Positions 1-9,162 of a stretch of DNA of 64,000 nt are shown here, one piece after another. Made by a program: the position numbers and the translations under genes. The DNA lies in assembly GCA_017554385.1 (NCBI GenBank), contig JAFZIL010000082.1, positions 30,735 to 94,734 of the forward strand, in the 5' to 3' direction. The stretch's first letter is position 1. Every line of letters starts with the position of its first letter. This stretch comes from Prevotella sp. (lineage in GTDB: Bacteria > Bacteroidota > Bacteroidia > Bacteroidales > Bacteroidaceae). The notes below the pieces were generated by a model, which saw only the letters and a list, made by a program, of their open reading frames with translations, had not been told where the DNA came from and did no database searches.

Positions 1-75
1 AGCCGTGTCGGCACTGCTGCATGCAGCCAATAAGGCCACCACGGCTAAATATAATATGGTGAATAATCTGCGCAT
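1..75 (-). CDS. Lipoprotein, N-terminal part only (runs off the window)
   Basis: Reading leftwards from the ATG at 75 gives 25 codons beginning MRRLFTILYLAVVALLAAC: two arginines, a hydrophobic stretch and a lipobox (LLAAC, Cys19), then SSADTA. This is a classical signal peptide of a lipoprotein that would be exported and lipidated at the cysteine. The rest of the gene lies outside the window, so the function cannot be told. It is divergent from the TPR regulator gene starting at 354. It is too short to prove on length, but the signal-peptide layout is clear. Confidence 0.6.
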   Translation of the reverse strand, partial: MRRLFTILYLAVVALLAACSSADTA

Positions 76-353
76 ACCCTATTATAACGCAGACCGACAG
101 CGTTTTATTGTGTGAAGGACAACGATTGATTTTTTCGCTATTTTCTTTTGTTTGTAGAGTTACATATTACTCAACTATCGCTCCTTTCCATACCCTCAAC
201 TATTATTTTCCATGAGGTAATACGCATGGAAATATGTAAGCAGCTGATTTGTAGAAGATTCTGTTTTTTCCCTCTTCACACATTTTCCATAGGCAACTGA
301 TGCAACATTCGAAAAAATATCGTAACTTTGCAAACGAATTAAGTGTCTCGACT
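76..353. promoter_or_regulatory. Divergent intergenic region with -7 promoter element at 323-330
   Basis: The region separates the leftward lipoprotein gene from the rightward TPR regulator. On the plus strand TAACTTTG at 323-330 matches the Bacteroidetes -7 consensus TAnnTTTG. It lies 24 bases before the ATG at 354. A good -33 TTTG at the usual spacing is not visible. No promoter was recognised for the leftward gene and no RNA gene was seen. Confidence 0.55.
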
Positions 354-1775
354 ATGTATACGCGAACATTGTACTTTTTCATAATAGGCATTCTGTTGAT
401 GGCTTGCAATCAGCAACAGCAGGAGGCAGACTCACAGACGGCAGCACGTTGTCTGGAGGAAGCTGAGGCTGCTTTGGCCAATGACAGTATCCGTCTGGGT
501 GAGACCTTACTACGGAAAACCATTCGTATGGCCGAAGAGTCAGAGGATTGGCACACCAATTATATCGCGTACCAACGATTGGCTGAGGCATTATCGCAAA
601 GCAACCCTGAAGAGGCCTTGCGGTTGATGAAGAAAGCCCTAACCATCTACGAGCAGCATCCCGATGAAGAACGCAACTCGGTGACAGAAGGAGATGCTTA
701 CCAAGGCAAGAACTATGTTATTCTGCTCGACTATGCAGGCACATACGCTGCACAAGTGGCCTTCGTCAAGGAGGGGACATTCGATGAAGCGCTCGACTTC
801 ATCCATCGTGCCTATGACATTGCAGAGAAAAACCAGATGAATGACCTGATGTGCCAGACACTTACCAGTCTTGCAAACATCGCCTGGGCAAAGGAAGACT
901 ACCGTCAAGCACTCGACTATGCCCATCGGGCTGAAAACACAGCGACAGAAGAGCTACGGCCAGGCATCTTACAGGTGCTTGCCCGTACTTACCTCAGCCT
1001 CAACATGGTCGATTCGGCAGAAACCGTCTATCGGCAGATGGAACCAGGCGACGATGTCCATTTGGCCTACATCGTGCAGAGCAACCTTGCCAAGATTGCG
1101 TTCCGACGGCTGGGCGTAAAACAGTTGGAAGACAGCGTGGACGAAGCCTTCGAGCAGATAGAGGACTTCTATTATAAGGCACTTGAACAGAAGGATGAGT
1201 ACTATCAGGAGACGCTGCGTCAGGAATTGGAGAACCAGCAACTTGAATACCGTTCGCAGATGTACGGCCGCACGCTCCTGATGACTATTATTGCATCGCT
1301 CGCTGTCATCCTCGCAATAGTGTTGGTGGTTCGCTACAGGATGCGGGTGCAACGTCAGGAAAAACGTCAGCTGCAGCAGGAGGCAGCGCATCAAAAGACC
1401 CTCTTACATCAGGCAAACGAAGTGGTGACGTTCCTGCAGAACTTCATCCTCGAGCGTACTGAGGTGATGGAGAAACTCAACCAGCGCGGTGATGAGATCA
1501 TCTATCTTAGTCCCCACGAATGGAGCGAGATAGAGCGTACGCTCAACGCCATCGACAATAACCGCTTTGCCAACCTCCGTGAGAAGTACCCCAATATGCA
1601 GGAAAACGACATCCGCCTGTGCCTCCTTACCCGACTTGGCATCAGCAACCGCACCATTGGCAACATCTACTGTATCACCATCTCTGCCGTCCAGCACCGC
1701 AAGCTCAAGCTGAAGAAGGAAGTGTTCGGAGAAACCAATCCAGACATCACCCTTGAGCAGATGTTGAAGAGTTAA
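354..1775 (+). CDS. TPR-containing membrane-anchored regulator with C-terminal HTH
   Basis: A 473-residue protein starting MYTRTLYFFIIGILLMAC, a lipoprotein-like signal with Cys18. A helical tetratricopeptide-like region fills roughly residues 25-300. A transmembrane helix (about 307-328, TLLMTIIASLAVILAIVLVV) is followed by a charged coiled coil (QRQEKRQLQQEAAHQK) and a C-terminal helix-turn-helix-like segment around 410-465 (LTRLGISNRTIGNIYCIT). This is the architecture of Bacteroidetes TPR regulators whose C-terminus resembles LuxR-type DNA-binding domains. The ligand or target is unknown. An in-frame ATG at 300 exists, but the promoter -7 box (323-330) lies after it, so 354 is preferred. 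The stop codon sits inside a heptad repeat array. Confidence 0.75.
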   Translation: MYTRTLYFFIIGILLMACNQQQQEADSQTAARCLEEAEAALANDSIRLGETLLRKTIRMAEESEDWHTNYIAYQRLAEALSQSNPEEALRLMKKALTIYEQHPDEERNSVTEGDAYQGKNYVILLDYAGTYAAQVAFVKEGTFDEALDFIHRAYDIAEKNQMNDLMCQTLTSLANIAWAKEDYRQALDYAHRAENTATEELRPGILQVLARTYLSLNMVDSAETVYRQMEPGDDVHLAYIVQSNLAKIAFRRLGVKQLEDSVDEAFEQIEDFYYKALEQKDEYYQETLRQELENQQLEYRSQMYGRTLLMTIIASLAVILAIVLVVRYRMRVQRQEKRQLQQEAAHQKTLLHQANEVVTFLQNFILERTEVMEKLNQRGDEIIYLSPHEWSEIERTLNAIDNNRFANLREKYPNMQENDIRLCLLTRLGISNRTIGNIYCITISAVQHRKLKLKKEVFGETNPDITLEQMLKS

Positions 1776-1803
1776 GAGTTAAGAATTAAGAGTTAAGAAT
1801 TAA
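1769..1803. repeat. Heptanucleotide array, 5 x GARTTAA
   Basis: Five exact 7-base units in a row (GAGTTAA, GAGTTAA, GAATTAA, GAGTTAA, GAATTAA). This is the reverse complement of the TTMACTY heptads found elsewhere in the window. The array holds the stop codon of the TPR regulator (1773-1775) and fills most of the gap to the next gene. Confidence 0.85.
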
Positions 1804-1819
1804 CAAAAAACAGACAGAT

Positions 1820-3907
1820 ATGAAACGGACATTATTTTTTATCGTGTATGTGCTGGCATCATTGACGATGTCGGCTCAAGAAGAATTGCCTGTTGTGGAT
1901 ATACAGAACAGCGGTTGCCTGAATGAGACACGAGGGACAGATTCCCAAAGGGTACCAACAATTGTTCTGACAAAAGAGGGTAGCGCGTTGTCTGTACAAC
2001 TACTAAACTATGAAGAAAACTGCTGCACAGACGATTTCGGTGTGATAGCCAATGTTAGCGGCGGTAGCGATGGTGCCCCCTGTTCGGTTTCTATTATTGT
2101 GGCTCCTTCTGCTGAGTATGATTGTAATTGCATTTGCCCTTACAACGTGTCGTTCACGCTGCGTGACTTGGAGGCCAACACTTTCTACCTGAAGTGCTGG
2201 TGGTATGAAGGGGGGGTAGAACTGACTGAAGGACAGTCGTATCAGGCAACCTATGGTGGGTCATTCTATTCCTACCATCCTTTCTTGAAAGAGGGAAAGA
2301 CGTGGAACTATCAAGAGTATTATCACAACGTATGGGATAATCAGCAATGGACAAAGGAAGTCTCGTATGTCATCAATGGCACCACAGAGATAGACGGCAA
2401 GATATATTATAAAATGTATCGCATAAGCGAAGACGGCAACAACTACTATTGCGCTCTTCGTGAGGAGGACAGAAAGGTGTGGCTGTATACCAGCAATGAA
2501 GGCGACCATCTGCTTTATGATTTTGGCATGTCTGTCGGTGACAGTTATAAGCCTACCTATGAACCGTTCTTGTTTCAGCTTACTTCCATTAAACCTATGC
2601 GGTTCCATGATGATCAACTACTCAACGTGTTTTTTTATGATATGTATAATCGATATGACCCCACAGAGTCACCTATAAACTTTGCTCCAGTTCCTATTAT
2701 CGAGGGCGTGGGTTGTGAAAATGGCTGGAACATCGTGGATTTTTATGCAGACCAGCCTACAAATGGTATCATTTATGGAGAACGATTCTTGTCCTGCTAT
2801 GAGGATGGGAAGTGTATCTTTACAGCTGATGATTTCAACAACCTGACGGCTGACATCAACATTGCCTACCGCCCATTCGTCGAAGAAGGTAAGGTGTGGA
2901 AAGTTGGTGCTCTCTACACGGGTTATCCAGTGCAGATGGTTGATTACTATTACTTCGATGGTGACACCATCGTCGACGGAAAGACCTGCAAGCAGATGAT
3001 GCGTCAGGAGTATGTAAATCCTGATTATGCAGAATCCCACAATATTTCACAAGACCCCTCCTTAAGCTATGTGGGAGCATGGTACGAAGAGGACAAGAAA
3101 GTGTACGAATACGACACAACAAACAAGCAGTTTAAGTTGATGTACGACTTCTCCCTTGAGGACAATGGCACCTTCCATAAAAATGATCTACCTTATGTGT
3201 ATGTGGTAGGACCGAGGAAGACTGGAGGAATAAAAGGCTTTAAGGGTGTATATAGAGAAGTTTGGGAGAGAGACGAAGAAAAAATTTACAAGTGTGCCCC
3301 TTGGTTGGAAGGTGTCGGAATTGTTTACGGTCCCCCGATGTCAAATATCCTGAATGTAGAATTAGATGATCCAGCGTGGTTCCTGATGGAATGTTATGTT
3401 GGTGATGAAGTCATCTACCTCAACGATACTTGGGAGGATGGGGCCACTCCTGCGGAAGGCAGAAAACGCTTCGACTTCACCCATACCATTAAGACGCAAC
3501 CAAAGGCTCCGAGAAGGGGACCCTCCCAAGGTGAGGAAAGCCAGCTATACGGTGAATACAACAACCTGCAGTTAGACATTAATCTCGACCCGCTGGACGA
3601 TGAATATCAGGTACGCATCACTGACGAATCAGGTGATGTCGTCTACGAGAAAACCGTAGACGCAGGCAGCATCGTAGGCCTCAACATCGACATCTCTGCC
3701 TACCCGGAGGGTCGTTACACCGTTATTGTGGAGAACAGCAGCGAGATCTTCACAGGTGAATTCGAGACACAAACGACAGGAATCGAGGAAAATAGAATAA
3801 CAGATAGATCAAAGAATGGAAGTATCTATAACCTTCAGGGACAGCGTTTCAGCTCTTTGCAGAAGGGACTGAACATAGTGAACGGACAAAAGATTTATGT
3901 AAAGTGA
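1820..3907 (+). CDS. Secreted protein with two repeated domains and Prevotella-type C-terminal tail
   Basis: 695 residues with a signal peptide ending near TMSAQ (residue 19). Two similar segments, around residues 152-260 (FLKEGKTW ... VINGTTEIDGKIYYKM) and 350-460 (FVEEGKVW ... FDGDTIVDGKTCKQMM), show an internally duplicated domain. Around 570-650 there is a beta-rich module (ITDESGDVVYEKTVD ... YPEGRYTVIVEN) resembling DUF3244-type domains of Prevotella and Bacteroides. The C-terminus (IYNLQGQRF ... IVNGQKIYVK) is like the tails on many secreted Prevotella proteins and may be a sorting signal. No enzyme motif was recognised. It ends 13 bases before cobU, so read-through into the cobalamin genes is possible. 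Confidence 0.65.
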   Translation: MKRTLFFIVYVLASLTMSAQEELPVVDIQNSGCLNETRGTDSQRVPTIVLTKEGSALSVQLLNYEENCCTDDFGVIANVSGGSDGAPCSVSIIVAPSAEYDCNCICPYNVSFTLRDLEANTFYLKCWWYEGGVELTEGQSYQATYGGSFYSYHPFLKEGKTWNYQEYYHNVWDNQQWTKEVSYVINGTTEIDGKIYYKMYRISEDGNNYYCALREEDRKVWLYTSNEGDHLLYDFGMSVGDSYKPTYEPFLFQLTSIKPMRFHDDQLLNVFFYDMYNRYDPTESPINFAPVPIIEGVGCENGWNIVDFYADQPTNGIIYGERFLSCYEDGKCIFTADDFNNLTADINIAYRPFVEEGKVWKVGALYTGYPVQMVDYYYFDGDTIVDGKTCKQMMRQEYVNPDYAESHNISQDPSLSYVGAWYEEDKKVYEYDTTNKQFKLMYDFSLEDNGTFHKNDLPYVYVVGPRKTGGIKGFKGVYREVWERDEEKIYKCAPWLEGVGIVYGPPMSNILNVELDDPAWFLMECYVGDEVIYLNDTWEDGATPAEGRKRFDFTHTIKTQPKAPRRGPSQGEESQLYGEYNNLQLDINLDPLDDEYQVRITDESGDVVYEKTVDAGSIVGLNIDISAYPEGRYTVIVENSSEIFTGEFETQTTGIEENRITDRSKNGSIYNLQGQRFSSLQKGLNIVNGQKIYVK

Positions 3908-3920
3908 CCATCGATAGGAT

Positions 3921-4430
3921 ATGAAGAAAGTGATATTGATAACGGGTGGCGCCCGCTCAGGCAAAAGCCGATATGCTGAAGAGCTGGCGCTGTCGCTGAG
4001 CAAGAATCCCGTCTATGTGGCTACTGCCCACGTGTGGGATGATGAATTCGCTGAGCGGGTGAAGAAGCATCAGGAACGTCGTGGCCCGGAATGGACGAAC
4101 ATCGAAGAAGAAAAGCTGCTGAGCCGTCACGACCTGACGGGACGTGTGGCTGTCATCGATTGTGTCACGCTTTGGTGTACCAATTATTTCTTCCAGATGC
4201 AGGAGGTAGATGCAGCTCTCGAAGCCCTCAAAGCTGAGTTCGATAAGTTTACCGCTCATGATGCTACCTATATCTTCGTGACCAACGAGATTGGTATGGG
4301 TGGAGTGAGCGAGAATGCCGTCCAACGGAAGTTCACAGACCTTCAAGGCTGGATGAACCAATACGTGGCCAGCAAGGCAGACGAGGTGATACTCATGGTG
4401 AGCGGAATCGCGGTAAAAGTAAAAGGGTAA
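3921..4430 (+). CDS. cobU: Adenosylcobinamide kinase / adenosylcobinamide-phosphate guanylyltransferase
   Basis: 169 residues, normal for CobU. It phosphorylates adenosylcobinamide and then transfers GMP to give AdoCbi-GDP, the acceptor used by CobS. The N-terminal P-loop GGARSGKS is at residues 9-16, followed by YVATAHVWDDEFAERVKKHQ and VIDCVTLW, matching the family. TNEIGMGGV is the conserved late motif. It is the first gene of cobU-cobT-cobS, with cobT 19 bases downstream. No cobalamin riboswitch was recognised upstream. The gap to cobT is an A/G-rich array of GTAAAAG-like heptads. Confidence 0.93.
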   Translation: MKKVILITGGARSGKSRYAEELALSLSKNPVYVATAHVWDDEFAERVKKHQERRGPEWTNIEEEKLLSRHDLTGRVAVIDCVTLWCTNYFFQMQEVDAALEALKAEFDKFTAHDATYIFVTNEIGMGGVSENAVQRKFTDLQGWMNQYVASKADEVILMVSGIAVKVKG

Positions 4431-4449
4431 AAAAGTTAAAAGGTAAAAA

Positions 4450-5538
4450 ATGAGAGCATTTAAGATAGAAAGGCCTGATGAAAGTCTACGGGTAGGCGCG
4501 ACAGCGGGAATGAGGCTTCGGTCGGCTATTCAGGACAAGATAGACAACCTGAACAAACCGAAAGGATCTTTGGGCGTGTTGGAAGAGCTGGCTATGCAGG
4601 TGTGTCTGATTCAGCAGACGCTCACACCTTCGTTGGCTCATCCCTGTCACCTTCTCTTAGGGGGCGATCATGGCATAGAGCGTGAGGGTGTCAGCGTGTC
4701 ACCTCGTGAGGTAACCTGGCAGCAGATGATCAACTTCACCCATGGCGGTGGCGGTGTGAACATGTTCTGTCGTCAGCACGGTTTCAAGTTACGTATTGTG
4801 GATGTGGGTGTGGATTACGACCTCTCGAATATCCCTGGCATCATTAATCGAAAGATAGCCCGTGGCACTCGCAATTTCCTCTATGAACCAGCGATGACAG
4901 AGGAAGAGTTTGACAAGTCTATTCAAGTAGGCGTCGATTTGGTCGACGAATGTCTGTCTGAAGGTTGCAAAGTACTATGCATCGGCGAGATGGGTATCGG
5001 CAACACTTCGCCATCAAGCATCTGGATGAGTCTTTTCTGTGACATCCCTCTCGACGAATGCATTGGCGCTGGTGCCGGACTCGACACACCAGGCATTCGC
5101 CATAAGCGCGAAGTACTCAACAAAGCTGTAGCGCAATGGAAAGCTTTGGGGGCAGCAAATTTTTCACTTTTCACTCTTCACTCTTCACTTCAATATTTCG
5201 GCGGCTTTGAGATGATAGCGGCCATTGGAGCCATGTTGCGAGCTGCTGAGCAACACCTTATTGTATTAGTAGACGGCTTCATTATGACGGCCTGTGCTCT
5301 TGCTGCCAGTCGGCTATATCCTGCCGTACAGAGCTATATGGTCTTCGGACATTGTGGTGACGAAAGCGGACATCGTCGCATGCTCGATGCGATGGGGGCC
5401 AAGCCGCTACTCTCATTAGGCTTAAGGCTGGGCGAGGGTACCGGTGCCCTCTGTGCTTTTCCTATCCTCGACTCAGCTGTACGTATGATGAACGAAATGA
5501 ATAACTTCGACAATGGAAAAATCACTAAATACTTCTAA
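4450..5538 (+). CDS. cobT: Nicotinate-nucleotide:dimethylbenzimidazole phosphoribosyltransferase
   Basis: 362 residues. It makes alpha-ribazole phosphate (or the analogous lower ligand), the nucleotide loop joined by CobS. Family motifs: NLNKPKGSLGVLEELA near the N-terminus, GGDHGIEREGVS, GEMGIGNTSPSS, YFGGFEM, LVDGFIMTACALAA and the C-terminal LGEGTGAL that carries the catalytic glutamate. Residues 235-247 ([13 protein letters not shown]) are encoded by a heptanucleotide repeat inserted just before YFGGFEM, where CobT proteins normally have an unrelated linker; all core motifs remain in frame. The 3' end overlaps cobS by 26 bases, implying translational coupling. Confidence 0.93.
   Translation: MRAFKIERPDESLRVGATAGMRLRSAIQDKIDNLNKPKGSLGVLEELAMQVCLIQQTLTPSLAHPCHLLLGGDHGIEREGVSVSPREVTWQQMINFTHGGGGVNMFCRQHGFKLRIVDVGVDYDLSNIPGIINRKIARGTRNFLYEPAMTEEEFDKSIQVGVDLVDECLSEGCKVLCIGEMGIGNTSPSSIWMSLFCDIPLDECIGAGAGLDTPGIRHKREVLNKAVAQWKALGAANFSLFTLHSSLQYFGGFEMIAAIGAMLRAAEQHLIVLVDGFIMTACALAASRLYPAVQSYMVFGHCGDESGHRRMLDAMGAKPLLSLGLRLGEGTGALCAFPILDSAVRMMNEMNNFDNGKITKYF
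5152..5190 (+). repeat. In-frame heptad repeat element inside cobT
   Basis: GCAGCAAATTT followed by four 7-base units at 5163-5190 (TTCACTT, TTCACTC, TTCACTC, TTCACTT). The same leader-plus-heptads layout recurs at 23841-23882 and 24356-24398. Here the pyrimidine strand is the coding strand and reads [10 protein letters not shown] with no stop. Confidence 0.85.
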
Positions 5539-6337
5539 GTTTTCCGAGCAAGGCTCGTCTAACCGTAGCCTTTGGTACGACCGCCTATGGGCGGCACTTA
5601 TCTTCTTCACCCGTCTGCCTTTCTGGCGTATCTATCAGCCGCCCAAGGATGCTTATCAGGGCGTTGTGGAATTCTGGCCTTTGGCAGGTTGGCTTACGGC
5701 AGGGGTGATGGCGGGCGTGCTCTACGGTGCCTCGATGGTGTTCAACTATGAGATTGCCATCGTGTTGGCTATCGTCAGTCGGTTGCTATTGACAGGTGCC
5801 TTGCACGAAGACGGGCTGGCCGACTTCTTCGACGGTTTCGGAGGAGGTGGACAAAATCGTCAGCGCATCCTCGACATCATGAAGGATTCGCACATAGGCA
5901 CCTACGGTGTGCTGGCGCTCATCGTTTATTTTGCATTGCTTTTCTTCGTTCTCCACTCCTTGGCACCTGCAGATGCTGCACTTGCTATCCTTGCTATTGA
6001 CCCATACGCCAAGATGGTGAGTGCCCAAGTGGTACAGATGATGCCGTATGCCCGCACGGAAGAGACGGCCAAGAACAAGACCGTCTATCGTAAGTTTTCT
6101 GTAGCTGCTGGTATAAGTCTCGCCATACAAGGCCTGCTGCCCATCGGTCTCTATCTTTGGTGGATGCAAATGCGAATAGAATGGAGTATGCTCATATTCT
6201 TTCCCTGTCTGACGATGTACTTCCTCTACCTCTACATCTGGCGTCGTTTGCGAGGCTATACAGGCGACTGTTGTGGCGCCCTCTTCCTGATGACCGAACT
6301 GACTGCCTATCTCGTTATCTCTTATTATCTTGCCTAA
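5513..6337 (+). CDS. cobS: Adenosylcobinamide-GDP ribazoletransferase (cobalamin synthase)
   Basis: 274 residues, a polytopic membrane enzyme joining AdoCbi-GDP to alpha-ribazole(-phosphate). Motifs: AALIFFTRLPFWR near the N-terminus, FWPLAGWLTAG, and LHEDGLADFFDGFGGGG, the acidic CobS signature, with DSHIGTYGV after it. At least five hydrophobic helices follow. The start overlaps the end of cobT. Residues 4-20 (SLNTSKFSEQGSSNRS) are a hydrophilic extension before the conserved part, so a later start cannot be excluded, although no better ATG is present. No alpha-ribazole phosphatase (cobC) gene follows; the next gene, topB, converges from the right. Confidence 0.92.
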   Translation: MEKSLNTSKFSEQGSSNRSLWYDRLWAALIFFTRLPFWRIYQPPKDAYQGVVEFWPLAGWLTAGVMAGVLYGASMVFNYEIAIVLAIVSRLLLTGALHEDGLADFFDGFGGGGQNRQRILDIMKDSHIGTYGVLALIVYFALLFFVLHSLAPADAALAILAIDPYAKMVSAQVVQMMPYARTEETAKNKTVYRKFSVAAGISLAIQGLLPIGLYLWWMQMRIEWSMLIFFPCLTMYFLYLYIWRRLRGYTGDCCGALFLMTELTAYLVISYYLA

Positions 6338-6374
6338 GTATCTCAGTCATCTGTTGTTATGCAGAGGGGACGCC

Positions 6375-8441
6375 CTATTTCAGTGGTTGTCGGAAGGTGC
6401 ATCCGTTTTTCCATTCTGAGCAGCCGTAGGCCGTCTTGCCCTTGATGATGTGACCCTTTCCGCAGAGCGGACAAGGCTTGCCTATTAGTGGGTCGGCAGC
6501 TGCGGGTGCTTCTGTTTCTTTCTTCTTCGGTGTGCGTTTCTTTTTCAGGTCCTCGTCGGTGGTCACGGTGATGCGACGGTTGGTAGGGTCGGTGATGACC
6601 TGGTTGACGATGTCGGTGACCTGCTGTTTCAGTTCATCTACGAACTGCTGGGCGTCGTACTTCTGGTGCTCTATGTCGCGCAGCTTCTTCTCCCAGATGC
6701 CGGTGAGCTCACAGCTCTTCAGCAGCTCCTCGCGGATGAGGTCTATCAGCTCGATGCCGGTGGGGGTGGCCACGAGGCGCTTGCGCTCACGGCGTATGTA
6801 ATGGCGCTTGAACAGGGTCTCGATGATGGAGGCACGGCTCGACGGGCGTCCTATGCCGTTCTCCTTCATGGCGGCCCGCAGTTCCTCGTTGTCGACGAAC
6901 TTGCCGGCAGTCTCCATAGCGCGTAGCAGCGAGGCTTCGTTGTAATAGGGTGGGGGCGTGGTCATCTTCTCGGTCAGCGTCGGAGTGTGGGGACCGCTCT
7001 CGCCTTTGGTGAAGGTGGGCAGGGTGCGCTCCTCGTCGCTGGGCTTCTCGGAGTTTTCCTGATTATCCGAGACATCCGGAGCTCCCGTACTGTCTGGGGT
7101 CTTGGCCCTGACTATGCGCCAGCCGGGATCAAGAATCTCCTTGCCCGTGACCTTGAACTCGATGGCGTCCTTTGTTTTCCCGGATTCGGAATCTCCGGGG
7201 GCTACCTCTCCTAAGACGGTGGTAGTAGAGAATTTACAGTCGGGAAGGAAGACACCAATGAAGCGGCGAGCTACGAGGTCGAACACTTTCAGCTCGGCAT
7301 CGCTCAGACCCTTGGGAATGATGCCCGTGGGGATAATGGCGTGGTGGTCGGTGACCTTCGACGAGTCGAACACGCGCTTCGACTTCTTCAGCGGTTTGCC
7401 CCCGATGGGACGGATAAGGTCGGCATAGGGCGCAACGCCGGCGAAGGTGGTCTGGTAGAGACCGTTCATGGTCTGCGGACACTTCGGGTAGATGTCGTCG
7501 CTGAGGTACTGGGTGTCGACACGCGGATAGGTGGTGAGCTTCTTCTCGTAGAGCGACTGGATGAGGTTCAGCGTCATCTCGGCCGAGAAGCCGTACTTGC
7601 GGTTGCAGTCGACCTGCAGCGACGTAAGGTCGTAGAGCTGTGGCGGCTGCTCCTTGCCCTCCTTCTTCTCGACCTTCGTCACGGTGAAGGGCCGTCCCTC
7701 GATGGTCTTGAAGGCCTGCTCGCCCTCTTCCTTGCTGGTGAACTTTCCTTTTGTGGCAGTAAAGGTGGTGTCGCGATAGACGGTGGCCAGAACCCAGTAG
7801 GGCTCGGGCTTGAAGTTGTCGATCTCTTTCTGGCGGTTCACGATGAGGGCCAGCGTGGGTGTTTGCACGCGTCCGATGCTGAGCACCTGTCGGTTCTGAC
7901 CGTATTTCAGGGTGTAGAGGCGCGTGGCGTTCATGCCGAGGAGCCAGTCGCCGATGGCACGCGAGAGTCCTGCCATGTAGAGTGGCTGATAGTCGGCCTG
8001 ATCCTTCAGGTTGGCGAAGCCCTCGCGGATAGCCTCGTCGGTCATCGACGATATCCAAAGTCGCTTCACGGGACAGCGAGCACCAGCCTTCTGCATCACC
8101 CAGCGCTGGATGAGTTCACCCTCCTGTCCGGCATCACCACAATTGACGATGCCATCGGCCTTCTGCATGAGTTGTTCGATGACGGCAAACTGTTTCACGA
8201 TATGGTCTTCAGGGATGACCTTGATGCCGAAGCGTGGGGGAATCATGGGTAGCTGGGTCAGTGCCCACGGACGCCAGGCCTGGGTATAGTCGCCCGGCTC
8301 CTTGAGGGTACACAGGTGGCCGTAGGTCCACGTCACCTGATAGCCGTTGCCCTCCATGTAGCCGTCACGCGATGATGTGGCTCCGATGATACGGGCAATG
8401 TCGCGTGCCACGCTGGGTTTCTCTGCAATGCAAACAATCAT
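6375..8441 (-). CDS. topB: DNA topoisomerase III (type IA)
   Basis: 688 residues. It passes single strands through a transient 5'-phosphotyrosyl break. The N-terminal Toprim begins MIVCIAEKPSVARDIA, with GDAGQEGELI carrying the acidic residues. The catalytic tyrosine is Tyr305 in LTTYPRVDTQYL, and LSIGRVQTPTL is the usual motif ahead of it. A Lys-rich linker and one zinc-ribbon-like motif (CPLCGKGH ... YGCSEWKNGC) end the protein. A low-complexity acidic stretch around 465-490 (DSTGAPDVSDNQENSEKPSD) interrupts the core. The -7 box lies at 8483-8490. Standalone TopB copies of this type are also frequent in Bacteroidetes mobile elements, but nothing else here indicates one. Confidence 0.93.
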   Translation of the reverse strand: MIVCIAEKPSVARDIARIIGATSSRDGYMEGNGYQVTWTYGHLCTLKEPGDYTQAWRPWALTQLPMIPPRFGIKVIPEDHIVKQFAVIEQLMQKADGIVNCGDAGQEGELIQRWVMQKAGARCPVKRLWISSMTDEAIREGFANLKDQADYQPLYMAGLSRAIGDWLLGMNATRLYTLKYGQNRQVLSIGRVQTPTLALIVNRQKEIDNFKPEPYWVLATVYRDTTFTATKGKFTSKEEGEQAFKTIEGRPFTVTKVEKKEGKEQPPQLYDLTSLQVDCNRKYGFSAEMTLNLIQSLYEKKLTTYPRVDTQYLSDDIYPKCPQTMNGLYQTTFAGVAPYADLIRPIGGKPLKKSKRVFDSSKVTDHHAIIPTGIIPKGLSDAELKVFDLVARRFIGVFLPDCKFSTTTVLGEVAPGDSESGKTKDAIEFKVTGKEILDPGWRIVRAKTPDSTGAPDVSDNQENSEKPSDEERTLPTFTKGESGPHTPTLTEKMTTPPPYYNEASLLRAMETAGKFVDNEELRAAMKENGIGRPSSRASIIETLFKRHYIRRERKRLVATPTGIELIDLIREELLKSCELTGIWEKKLRDIEHQKYDAQQFVDELKQQVTDIVNQVITDPTNRRITVTTDEDLKKKRTPKKKETEAPAAADPLIGKPCPLCGKGHIIKGKTAYGCSEWKNGCTFRQPLK

Positions 8442-8482
8442 ATAGTGTGTAGTGTTCTTTCTCTTATTCGGATTTGACGATG

Positions 8483-8490
8483 CAAAGGTA
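8483..8490 (-). promoter_or_regulatory. -7 promoter element for topB
   Basis: CAAAGGTA on the plus strand is TACCTTTG on the minus strand. It lies 41 bases upstream of the topB ATG. Confidence 0.55.
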
Positions 8491-8565
8491 ACACTTTAAT
8501 TACAGAACCGTTGGCCTTTAACTCCCTTTAACGCCCATTATCCGTGCTGAATCCTCTTTTTTTAC

Positions 8566-8573
8566 TACCTTTG
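8566..8573 (+). promoter_or_regulatory. -7 promoter element for the HD-domain gene
   Basis: TACCTTTG matches TAnnTTTG. With initiation expected about 6-8 bases downstream, the ATG at 8608 would have a leader of about 28 bases, whereas the in-frame starts at 8584 and 8587 would be almost leaderless. Confidence 0.55.
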
Positions 8574-8607
8574 TAGCATCGTTTTGATGAAACGAGATCA
8601 TACAATT

Positions 8608-9147
8608 ATGGACTATCAGGCAATCATAGACAAATATTATCCGCAGGACGACGATTTGCGTCGTCTGCTGATGAAGCACAGCCGACAGGTGGCCGACCGC
8701 TGCTTGTTGCTGGCAGGACGCCATCCGGAGTTACAGCTTGACGTAGCGTTTCTCAAAGAGGCGGCTATGCTCCACGACATAGGCATCCGTTGGTGTCATG
8801 CACCTGGCATTTTCTGTCAGGGCGATGAGCACTATATCCGTCACGGACTCATTGGCGGCAGGCTGCTGAGGGAGGAGGGCTACGTGCGGCATGCCCGCGT
8901 TTGCGAGCGACATACGGGTACGGGCATTACCCGTGAGCAGATTGTGTGTCAGCAGCTGCCCCTTCCTGTAGAAGGTGAATATGAACCTGAGACGCTGGAA
9001 GAAAAGTTGGTGTGCTATGCCGACAAGTTCTTTTCGAAATCAAAGCCCGACCGTGTGCTTACTGTCGAACAGGCTGCACAGAGCCTGGCCAAGTTTGGTC
9101 AGGAGGGTGTGGCGAAATTCATGCGTTGGGCTGAGATGTTCGAATAG
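8608..9147 (+). CDS. HD-domain phosphohydrolase-like protein
   Basis: 179 residues. The HD signature is complete: His24 (LLMKHSRQVADRCL), His56-Asp57 in AAMLHDIGIRW and a later RHTGTGITREQI, as in small HD proteins that act on nucleotides or phosphate esters with a divalent metal. The substrate cannot be told. I chose the ATG at 8608 from promoter spacing; TTG at 8584 and ATG at 8587 are in frame. It is divergent from topB and convergent with the glycosyltransferase pair, with a 15-base gap. Confidence 0.8.
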   Translation: MDYQAIIDKYYPQDDDLRRLLMKHSRQVADRCLLLAGRHPELQLDVAFLKEAAMLHDIGIRWCHAPGIFCQGDEHYIRHGLIGGRLLREEGYVRHARVCERHTGTGITREQIVCQQLPLPVEGEYEPETLEEKLVCYADKFFSKSKPDRVLTVEQAAQSLAKFGQEGVAKFMRWAEMFE

Positions 9148-9162
9148 AGAATTGACTTCAGA

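Noticed and set aside
203-409. Short minus-strand frame in the first intergenic region
   Set aside because: No signal peptide, motif or promoter in the right place; it overlaps the TPR regulator promoter and start.
3907-3921. Expected cobalamin riboswitch before cobU
   Set aside because: The gap is only 13 bases and no B12-box-like sequence was seen in the 3' part of the upstream gene.
7341-8252. Long open reading frame opposite topB
   Set aside because: It lies antisense to a full-length, motif-complete topoisomerase gene and its translation resembles no family. Similar antisense frames at 42959-44194 and 38184-39962 were rejected for the same reason.
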